Source of the DNA: Bugula neritina
Lineage: Eukaryota; Bryozoa; Gymnolaemata; Cheilostomatida; Bugulidae
Assembly (NCBI GenBank): GCA_964035545.1
Contig: OZ037765.1
Coordinates: forward strand, 22,142,495-22,206,494
Direction of reading: 5' to 3'
Length of the DNA stretch: 64,000 bases
Part shown: piece after piece, positions 53,530-64,000 of the stretch
Position numbering within the stretch: the first letter of the stretch is position 1
Layout: each line of letters starts with the position of its first letter
Translations under genes and position numbers: made by a program
The notes under the pieces: generated by a model
What the model saw: only the letters and a program-made list of their open reading frames with translations
The model's database searches: none
Told to the model about the DNA's origin: nothing

Positions 53530-56500
53530 CTGGTGCTTTTGCACTGCAACACTATATATTACTCGGTAAAATTATTGTGCAGCAGAAGTAATCAAATTAA
53601 CAAAAGAAAATTTCTCTGGTCATTGATGCTGATTAGTAACAGTTTCTACAAGTTATATGACTCTAGCCTGAGTATTAAATGCTATTATATTTACTAATAT
53701 CATGTGTTCAATACAGCATATATAATGTCATGCGTTGCTTAAAGGGTGAAGTTCGATACGCAATTTTCAATGAAGTATATAATTGGTGAAGCGTGCAATC
53801 TCATCAAGTTGAGCTAAAGAAAGCAGTAAGCTTACAGTAGGCTGCTTTAAGGGCAATGACCCGTAACATTTTGTAAATATGTTTTCATGTTATCAATTAA
53901 TTATATACCTGCAATTGTACGGCAGGTGTGGCTAGCATATAACAAGTCTATAATTTTACCATTCTAATCCACTCATACAATTTATAATATATTTTAATAT
54001 AATTGATAAACAAGGTCGACTGCATTTTAGAAACATCAAGATATTCCTGGCTAATTACAAATAATCTGATATTCAATTGTTAGAAAATATGTTTACCAAC
54101 TCAGAGCATAGCTACAGGTTTCTCTTTTTGAAAATTATGTTTCTTAAAATTGTACCAAAGACTTTGTTGATAAAAGCCAAGCAACAAAGAAAACACAACT
54201 CCAGTAAAAGAAAATATTTTCCATTATTAACACACCGATGGTTCAAGGCAGCTGAAGCAGGCAAAATGTTGAAATTTATGTCAAACACAGTCTAAAGTTA
54301 TATACTTGAATTGGTTTCGGGTATATTATTGTTTTCTTGGATTCGATTTATTCGATTGGGTAGAGAATAAGCCTTGGAACAAGGATATTCAGATTGCAAA
54401 TCGAACTCTTCCATGGCATATAACAGGTTGCAGACCTAATTTATATTAGCTAATCATGCAATGACTTGATTCTTCCATAGGTTTTCAGCTCGGTATATTT
54501 ATGCTAAATGGAGTTATCCATCCTTACTATCATGCAGAATAACAGAATACGTACAGAATTAAATCAAAAATTTCCCTCAAGACATAAGTGCTTTAAGCTT
54601 ATGCCAGAATAAATTCTTATACAATCAAGATCTTTTCTTTTAGACATAGCAACTTAAACCTTCAACTCTTCTACTTAAGTATCTGACTTTTAGATCTAAT
54701 GATTTGCTTCGATTTTAATGGTCAGACAACTCTGTGGTTGCGATGATTAGAACTCCTTTATTTGGATTACCTGCAATATTTTTCAGAGTATTTTATGCTT
54801 ATACAGAGCTGATTCGCTTTTAACGGCTATTAGATTTTATTGAATAAACAAACCCTTGCTTTCAAAACTTGTGTATTGTTGCTCCACAACAGCTGGCCTA
54901 TGAAGCTTGGTTTGTTTATATTTAATTATATACAAAATAGTTAAGTGTCCCGTCTTCTTATAACATGTTATATTTGTGAAGCAATGTTACATGGCCATAT
55001 TTTAGGTGTTTAGAAACTAAACAAATTTTGATGCCTATAAACTGCCCTTAATATTATATTTGCAGCTATATATATACTAACAACTATTATGCATGTACCA
55101 AATACATACATTAGTTGAAATACACATAGCAGTTTTCAATGATGGTCAACCTAATAGACATGAAAAAGGTTAAATCACATTTTTAATTCAAGATTTAAAT
55201 TTTTGGAAATGTCATAGAATATTCGTTACCAATGAAAGTTTTTGTAATAAAAATATAAATTGGCTTTAAATTTTCATATAAGCAAAAAGTTAAAATATCC
55301 TATAGTAAATGAGAAAATACTTTAAAGTGTCTAAACCATAGTTTTTGCAAAACAAACATATAACATTATGTTCAATTTGACATACACATAGCTGAACAGA
55401 AAAATATTTATAAGTAGTAACAGCAAAAAATAATATATCCATTGGTCAAATATTTTACTAAAAGCACTTTAAAGTTTTAGCTTATTCACTTGTTGGTAGA
55501 TGCAAGCGCAAAGCTGACGTGTTTTTCTTAGAGATCAGAAGTGGCTAAAATTTTCTGAAGGTATCAGTTAGCTACAGCATGTTTCACTGTTTAAGTTAGT
55601 AGTCCATAGAATTACAAAAAGCCTAAATCTATTTACTTATTTTAGGCGAATATAATTAAACTAACTAACAACTGGTAAAATTTAAAGTTATGTGTTGAAG
55701 TTTAAAGCTGATTTATGGTTTGAAACTATTTTTAGTTTTCAAGGATGAAAACAACTTTTTATTTTTTTAAACTGTTTCAGGTTGTCTATAATCTAAATGG
55801 CTGTAGACTGTTAATAAAATTGCACATACATATAATTATGCATGATTGTACCTAATATACTCTATTATCTCTCTGGATGCAGTATAAAGTGTATACTTTA
55901 GCTGCTAATCTATAAACATTGTTGTCTGATTGTGCTATGTTAAAAGACGTATTATATGGGGCTCAAAATAACATATGCATTACAAGGAGTTGTAGCTACT
56001 AAAAAAAGGGGGCAGAAAACTCCTGTTACCATATTCACTCGCATTGTCAAAATCAATGAACCGTAAAATGCTACTGCAGTTGAGGTTCAGGCACGCTGTG
56101 GAACAGTGAGATACTTTCAAGTGCTGAAAGTAGTAGGTACTTCGGTATGCTACATTTTACACTAACGAGGTAATTAAAAAGTAAATGTTGTGATATAAAT
56201 GGCTATATTGTAATTGTAGTGCTATTTTTTCCTGTCTTCCTCTTCGGATATTACAAGCTGGTGCTGCCGTGAATATTATTACTTTATTGCACATTAAATT
56301 AATATTTGATCTCTGATAACTTCCGAGTTGAGTCTCTACACAACAACCTTGGAGTCTACAGAGAGACCGAAAGATAAGGTAAGCCCGTCAGGCGTCATGC
56401 ATCAGCCCTATGGCAAAAACCAATACTATTGGCTATAATAATTGACAAATTGGTAAATCAATTTTACAATTTTGGAGCCAAACTAAAACTAAAACTGTGT

Positions 56501-59500
56501 CTTTTGAAAAAGCAAACTAAAGTACATTTTAATTGCCACCTCAGTTTAAGTACTTCAAATGTATCATTGCATAGTTGTAAGACTAAGCCTAATGGTTATT
56601 TTGATCTTCAAAGTTCAAAATATTGAAGTTAATTTGATGGCAATATCGATGAGAATTGAATCGACCTGATTGCACAAATTTGCCACCTACACACTACTCA
56701 TTAGCTCTGTCTTGGTGCTTTGTTGACATCACCCATTAGTATTATTACCCAGAAAACTGTTGCCCAAATACCAAACTGTAAAATGTAAACTATAACCACA
56801 AACCCAAAAGAATAGTGAGATTTGGAGGAGATTAGCAACTCTGGTTTTCCATGTTATGATTATCTTCTTGTCAGTGAATGTCTAAATAAGCTATTCAACA
56901 TGCTGATTTATAATTTATATTGAAAGGAATTTTAATAAAGGACATTCCCATCTTCAGATTTTAGCCTAACACTGTAGTTTAAGTTTGCTATATCAGAAGA
57001 TTTGCTCCAGCTGTAGGCTATAAGACCATCAACAGTTGCAAACTGATTTGAAAATGTTTATGTAACCAGTTGTAACGAACAGTAGGATAGAGATAAATTC
57101 ACCTTGAGTTTCTATTCGAATTCTGTTCATTTCCCAACAACTTGAAGAAAAACTGACTTGGGAGTTAAGCTCACCCCCCCCCAAACTCCAAACCTCTAAA
57201 GTTTAAACCCAGACTATTGTCACTAAAACACATACTATTACCTACTATGTGATTGCTAAGTGGCTCTATACAGACTATTCACCTTTTCTGACTGCATGCC
57301 ATGTTCACCAATAGCCCATGCTTATTTATCTAACAGTTTTAAAAACTTCAATAGTTTTTTTTCCAACTGTTAAATTTACGTTGTGGGGCACAGGCTATGG
57401 TTAGTGGGAGTTTATATACAATAACTGATGACTAAAGCATTGGTGACTTCAGACGTGATGCAGATTGCTATTGACTAATATAGTATTAATTACATCAGTA
57501 GCAAATCATCACCACACTCTGACCTAAGCAGTGGGATGAGTAATAATGGATGGCTTTCAAAGGAACATGTAACATCTTAACTGATGAATTGGAAATAATA
57601 ATGCATTGTAGGCTACTGTATAGATTCAATTTAGATTTTGAATTAATTCTATCTATTCATTTAGTTTTGATGATTGTACTAAAGTTAGAGTAAAATTCTG
57701 GGTGCATATTTTTATCCTTTTTTGATTTTAGCTTCAATAATTATTAACACTTGTATAGTTATTGGAAGCTACAAAATTATAAATTGGCAGGATGTCTATT
57801 TAAATTACACTGGCTGCCACTCGCCATGAAGTGCAAAATCCATTAGGTTGTGGTCAGATATAATAAGACCTTTATTTTATCATGTAGAGAGAAAATGGCG
57901 CTATCATCTGCAGAAGGTTAGAAAGTCAAGACTCTCCTATCAGCCTACTAGTTATAATATAACTGTTATAACATAACCCGGCTCTGTTTATTACATAAAA
58001 TAGTTCCCTGCTAATTGCTTATTGATAATAGACCTTCAGTAATGCACTGAACAGATGCCGCTTGTGGAAATGAAGCTGTATATGGCAGCATTTAGTACTG
58101 CAGTAAATGCACTAGCTTGCACTTGTACTAGTTTTAGTAACGCTGTTTCACCCCTGTGGGTTGTCAATAACAACTTATGTAACCTCTCCTCGCTGTAGTC
58201 TTTCTCTTCTACCAGGAGTAAAGTTACTACTAGTGTAATAGTAGTCTAATCTTTAGGAGTACTTGGTTGACAGATGCCATAATAAAATGAGATTAGCATA
58301 ATATTTTCATTGTGGGTGTAAGTAATATTAGGGTTTTAGACAAATTACTAAACAAATGTATTATTTGTATTATTGTAGATAGATGTGACTGTAGTATTTG
58401 AAGCTATGGTTATTTAGAAATGTATTGTTAGCAGTATTCTATAGTGCTGTACTGTTGGCAAACAAATGGACTAGACAGTTTTGTCCAAAATTGATTTAAT
58501 TCTTATATCTCAGATCAATGCACTGTTTCTACTGAATGCTAAAGATACATTAAAGAACAAATCAATTTTGCATTAGACTTATACTACATTGAAATTATGT
58601 TATTATAGTAATTTCATTGAAGTGAATATACCACAGCTGTGCAGAGTTTATTATATTGGCAGTTATTATCACCGCTTTTCCATGGAATTGAATGTATTTT
58701 TGGTTTTCCTTGGTGCAACTGTTTCCATGAAGAGAATGAAAAATCCATTCGAATTATTCGAATCGTGGAAACGTAGTGTATAACTGGTAAAGATTCTGGT
58801 GTGAGAGGGTCTGATGATAAAACCTAAACCAATGTTGATGGATTCTTATTTGTCATTGTGATTGAACCACTATAGCTAGAAAGACATAGTTATACATGTT
58901 GAGAATCTATTACAGGAGTTACTGTGAAGTCTGAACTCTGTCTTGTATTTGCCCGAGAGCAAGTCTACTGAAATTAGTGAATAATGAGACTAATTTTAAA
59001 GTAAGTCCATTAGTACTGGGTGTAATTGCATTTTACCTGCATATGTAATTATATAGTGAAAATTGAGCTGTCAATATTAGTATCTTGCTGTTTCGGGCCA
59101 TTGACAATTTTACTCAATAACTTTCATCAATTTGAATTCTATGGGTTGTCTAAAAACTGTCAATTTTGAACATAATTCAAAACATTAAATGCCAGGTGTG
59201 GAAGGCTGCAATTATAGAACACTACATCAAGTAAATTGTGAATTTATAATTTGAATAGCTGAGTTGGGCAGAGACCTTAGTGTCGTGTAACTGCTTGTCA
59301 TGCTGCATTTGATTTCTATAATACTCTGATGTTATCAGCTTGTTTTCATAAAGTAAGGCAGACATTCCTGAATGAATGAAATACAGGATGAGGATAGTGA
59401 AGTAATGGCAGTCTGTTATTATATATGAAATATACTGATAGGCTACTGGAAACCTTTGTGCTCCTAGGAAATTGTTGTGATAGATTATTTCCCCTAGTTC

Positions 59501-60523
59501 TATTGCAGGTTGCTTATATTCATAGCAGTAGAGAAGTACAGTGGTTTGTTATTATTGTTTATTAAAACTTGGGTAAAATCAAGGCCGTAAGCATTCTATA
59601 ATATTGCCAAAAGCAAAAAAGTCAACTGCATTTCAAAAACAAGCTTTTTAATTTTCTTCATTGGTTATAGTTTGAGAGCCAAATTGTTATTCCATAGAAT
59701 ACCCTTTTTTACAAACGAAGCCTCAACCGCCTCTAAAATTGTTGACATTATGATTCTGATGTGTTGTGAGCTTGAAAATGCTAGCGATAACTTTCAGACT
59801 ATGTATACAGTAGAACGAATAGAATTTTAAGGTTAATCCAAATTTGATCACTGATTACAATACACGAACCAATTAAACTATATAAATAGTCCAAACTTCT
59901 GGTTTAAGCTGTGTTAACGCTAAGCAAAGATAAGATAGGCACTGGAGTAACAGATTTGAAACTTGTTTGGATCTGCCTAAACAGTCATCACCCATGACTA
60001 CCACTGTCTAAACAAAATATTTGGATCAGTAACTGGAAATGATAATTGCATGAGTCAACTATTCTTAAGTGAGGAAAATATGGGTGATTGGCTAACAGAT
60101 ATTCTAGTTAGCCAAGGACTTGAAATTCAGTTATAGTTATTTTGTTGATATCATTTTATTATATGGGAAATGTTAGTGGTAAGTATAAATAAAGGAGACA
60201 GTTTTGAAAAAAAATTGAAGTCTTTGTATTTTAAATTTTTTGATGCATTGGTATTTGAAAGAAGTAGGTCTCCTGCACCTAAACAGCACCATCTTAGTTA
60301 CTGCATGCTGGTTAGCAGTTTCTAGTCCAATACAGTTACTAGGCATGATGATATACTTTTGATGGTATCATGAACATACATTGGTTAATGGTTTTGTTAC
60401 TGTAGATGTAATATATTACTCTTTGAGGAATATAATATTGTATTGATTGTAGATAGATTTCAACTGATACAGTGTACTGACTGTATATAACATGTACATG
60501 TATGCTGATATTATATTCTGTAG
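53530..60523. other. Intergenic region with candidate 5' non-coding exon of the PX gene
   Basis: About 7 kb without recognisable coding sequence between two divergent genes. The sequence ending at 56378 (AAGATAAG, followed by GTAAGC) is a plausible 5' UTR exon of the downstream PX gene, because the PX coding exon itself begins after a TCTGTAG acceptor at 60523 rather than at a promoter. The upstream end of such an exon cannot be set. A short sequence at about 58735-58785 recurs at about 63485-63538. Confidence 0.4.
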
Positions 60524-60561
60524 GTGGATGATTCTTCGCCCAAAGAATTAAACTATTAAAT

Positions 60562-63500
60562 ATGGCTGCAAGTAACACTTGTTGTTCCATCTCAGTGAGT
60601 AACATAGCCTTGGTGTCAGCTAGATGCTCTGGTTTTGCTAAAGTCAAAGGGCAGAATGATTATGCCTTTGTCATTGACCTTGAGTGGTCAGATGATCGGC
60701 ACATGTCAATTAAACGGACCTTCACAGATTTTCACAACTTTCATACAAATCTTGTCAAGCTCTTTCCAGAGTTGAAGCGTACCATCAAATCTAAGCTACG
60801 ACTTCAAACAAGTGAGTTTTTGTTTTTTCTGCTAAAACTTTTTTATTTTGCATTGCATTCAACAAGAATGGCAGTATTTCCACTAAATCCCAGCTCCTAA
60901 ACTAAACCTAGTTTGTCTCTACCATGTTGGCTTTTGTGTGTTTGCAAGCTAAAAAGTTAGCAACTAGTTTGAATTTCAGGTTTTATAAAGCCCCACACAT
61001 GGGCTGGTTGCTAGCACACTGGTCTATTTGTTGCCTGGGTAAAAAAATGTCACTTGCTGCATACGCTGTATTATGCTAGTTCAACCTAAAGCTGAGCTAC
61101 TATTTTGTGGAAGTGCATAGCAACAGCTGTTGTAGCTGGCATATCTTGGTTCAAATTAGAGTTACTTTGTAAGACACAGCTTAGTCCTAGCCCTGTACTG
61201 TACAGTGTTCAACAGCCAACCACTGTGGTAACTTTCTGTCTCAACGAATTTAGATCTTGCTATCCTACATAAATATTTATACAATGCCAACATAAACTTC
61301 AACTTGCTGATGGAACTTAATGGTAATCACATTAACCTTTCATGTTGCTGCCTGTGCTGTTGCTTTCTCATCAACAACACTCTCAGTGAATCTATTCACG
61401 TGATGTATTCTCGCACCTGGCAGTGGCTATGTAATATTAGTACTTTTCTGTTGCCTATATAGGTAGGTTCAGGGGTGATATTTTAGTCATTCTACCAGCA
61501 TTGTATAAATCTTTAAACAAAATCACGCTCTACTGTTATTATGTAAGGGGAGATAATATGAAAAGTTTTCTTATCGTTCAGGACAACCTAGTGGTCCGCT
61601 AAAGATATTAACATGCCTGTTGTAGATCTCTATTTAGTGTATATTGCGCAATATTAGCCTGAGATCTGCATTCACTAATTTTCTATTGAGTTGTTTATGG
61701 CTCCCATGCTATTTATTCATTCGAAAGTTCAAAATAGCATTCCAGTGAAAGTATGCTCAAAAATGAAGGGTTGAGTGGGTGTGACTTGGTGTAAACTTTA
61801 GAGCTACTTCTCAGTTCTTGTAGTTGAAAATGTTGTTTAGTTTAAATGACGTCAACGTACCAGTTGAATTATCAAATGAGTTTTATAGATTGTGCAGTTA
61901 CATTAAAAGGAACACAAGTTTCTACAAATACATTTATTTCTTGTAGTATGTTTACAGAATATAGATTTATGACAATTTAAAAACCCCAATTCCTTCTTGA
62001 CAAATAATGGTTGTTGATTTGTGATCATTTAGCTGAGAATAAATTCTCAGAGTGGATGGATGGTAATTATTAATATTTCAAGTAGATGTGCAATTTTCAT
62101 TCAGGATCACTATATGTATGATAGCATAATATCTTCACAATCTCTGGAGCAAGAACACCTCAGCAACAGCTATGACTGTTAATTTATGTGACTGTGTGAA
62201 GTAATTAACAGAATTAGTATACAGGCCAAGTAGTACTTATGACTCTAATTTCCTTCACCACAGCTGGTTGAAGCTTGTCCAACCGTTCACTTTGATAAGT
62301 CAACACAAATGGAAAACCTCGCCATGACTGCCTTTGTCTGAAATAAATTAAATTACTCTTGTTTGGCAATTACTCCATGTTGTTGGGAGATAAATTACAT
62401 TTATAGCTCTCAAAAATGATTTCTGCTAGCTATCCATTTTTATTTTATCCTTTTTCAAAGTACTTACAGATTTAAATGCTGGCTCTAGTACACAAACCAT
62501 TTAAGTCTTAATATTTGTTTATAATAAATAAAAGACAAACAAATAAAATGCTAGTCTGAGTAACATTCCGCACATATTTTCAGCTCTCCGGGACAACATG
62601 ACAAATCTGTTTGCAAAGGATAAGAGAGGTTTGGCAGAATCTCGGGAGCAGATGATTGATTTCTACCTGGTGAACCTCCTGAAGCAACCTGAACGGGTAA
62701 GACTGATAGATATCTCTGATTAGTAGGCGAACACACTTTAAATGGAGTCATCCTGACCTTTGATAGGTGAAAGGTCGTGTGATTATCTTTTAAAAAGCAT
62801 TGTTTGAATATTCAGCTGCATAATGTTATCCACTAATTTATATTTTAAAATCCTGTAGAATATTTCATTTGATATCCAACACTAAGATTAATCAACTCAT
62901 GGCTAGTTTTTAAGAGCTTTCCTAGTAGATGGTGCTCTTTAGCTGGCTGGTTTCAAGGGTTATGGAAGTAAATCGAGAAGTTAATTTTTCTCTGTATTCT
63001 AGGACTAAATAATAAATTGTAAAATATGAATCATGATTTTGAAATTATCTCAGTTACGGAGTTTTAATGGCTTACGTTCAGTTCAAAGCTTCTATCTGTT
63101 GAAAATATTAGAATTGTGCTTCTATTGGTGATAGTCTGTAGGATTTTTAAATACATTAGCCTTATTTTTTAGCACATTGATGTAGAGAGAACCCTGGATG
63201 TTGTATTATTTATTACTTTCAGTTTATATAATTAGCCTAGTGTGTATGTAATGCAGCTCTAAATAAAATACATGCTGCTAAGCAGTTGATCATTGGTCGA
63301 AGGTTGAAGTAATCGTTGGTTGATTATGTAACTTGATTATGTAAGTCATTATTTATGACTTTTCATCTGCATCATCTGTGCACTACTGTGCTACTTTCCA
63401 AGCTGCGCATCAAATGGACATTTCCCTTCTAATGAACCTTCCAGTGGATTTCATTTTCATTCAATAGAACTTTTCTCAAACATCAATGAAAAATCCATTC

Positions 63501-64000
63501 GCATGCATAATCCAAAGTATCAACGTAGTGCATGTAACACTTTTCATCAATTGACATAAATAGATCGGATTGTTTTTTCCATTATATTAAATTTTTATAT
63601 ATAGGCTATAGCATGGTACAGTAAAACACTGTCAACACTAATTTTATGCAAATTGTGTCATGCAAATAAATAAATAAATAAATGATGGAATAAAGTCTAT
63701 TTTTGATCCATAGGTCTTATAATATGTTATTATTTCTACTTCCAGATCCGAGCTTCCAACACAGTTCTCTCGTTTTTTGAGCCCACCGAGTCAGATCCAA
63801 AACCCTGTAAATCTAGTTCTCCTGACACTAAAAGTGACTCCGGCATTGATCTGACAAATGACCGAGTAGCTAAAACAATCAGTGACATGACCACATCGAC
63901 TGGCAGCGATGACAGACAGTCATCAAGGTCGTACAGAGGGGAGTATGACACTGATGACGACTACGAGGGGGATACCAGTGGCACGGAGACGGACAGTGAC
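60562..64000 (+). CDS. PX-domain protein of the p47phox/NOXO1/TKS-like organiser group, 5' part only
   Basis: Exons: 60524-60811 (coding from 60562), 62584-62696, 63746 to the window edge; phases agree. The N-terminal ~140 residues form a PX domain: DYAFVIDLEWSDDRHMSIKR, then TFTDFHNFHTNLVKLFPELK, then AESREQMIDFYLVNLLKQPE, ending SNTVLSFFEP. The RTFTDF motif stands for the RRYSDF phosphoinositide-binding signature. The xVxWSDG strand and the terminal FFxxxxxD pattern are shared with p47phox, NOXO1 and SH3PXD2 (TKS), which bind phosphoinositides and organise NADPH oxidase or podosome complexes. After the PX domain the chain turns Ser/Asp-rich and acidic (DTDDDYEGDTSGTETDSD). SH3 domains, if present, lie beyond the edge, so the subfamily is inferred. 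The ATG at 60562 follows a 5' UTR acceptor and stands directly before the PX fold. Confidence 0.75.

Noticed and set aside
60339-60647. Minus-strand 102-codon frame over the PX first exon
   Set aside because: It is a shadow of the PX coding exon and its flank.

Overview
The window is AT-rich eukaryotic nuclear DNA from an animal, most likely an invertebrate. Coding sequence is split into many short exons with GT-AG introns and polyadenylation signals. The proteins are animal or holozoan types: AGAP (GTPase-like, PH, ArfGAP and ankyrin domains), TBC1D22, a PAR-like bZIP factor and an NADPH-oxidase-organiser/TKS-like PX protein. About five genes in 64 kb with introns of roughly 0.1-4.5 kb suggest a fairly compact invertebrate genome. 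I cannot name the phylum from sequence alone.

Layout. 1-40 is the end of a hAT-type transposon. 1500-1733 is a hexamer-based satellite. 2648-11513 (+) is a complete 11-exon TBC1D22-type Rab GAP, whose introns hold a small MITE-like element, microsatellites and a 1.29-kb TA-flanked DNA transposon. 14579-21483 (+) is a bZIP locus with two alternative 5' modules and two tandem, separately terminated bZIP exons. 22614-46140 (-) is a complete 24-exon AGAP gene, convergent with the bZIP gene. It has an alternative first exon at 42615-42765, one GC-AG intron, and a nearly perfect 242-bp-arm palindrome in an intron. 47621-53453 (-) is a five-exon gene for an unrecognised single-pass membrane protein. 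60562 to the right edge (+) is the 5' part of a PX-domain gene that runs off the window.

I joined exons by hand from reading frame, splice phase, splice consensus and remembered family similarity. In the three completed genes TBC1D22, AGAP and the membrane protein, the joined coding length is divisible by three with no internal stop, as are all the bZIP isoforms considered. TBC1D22 (Rab GAP), AGAP (Arf GAP) and the PX protein (phosphoinositide binding) all fit membrane traffic and signalling, but nothing in the sequence shows that they work as a unit. The most unusual features are the duplicated bZIP exons, the intronic palindrome and the alternative AGAP first exon.
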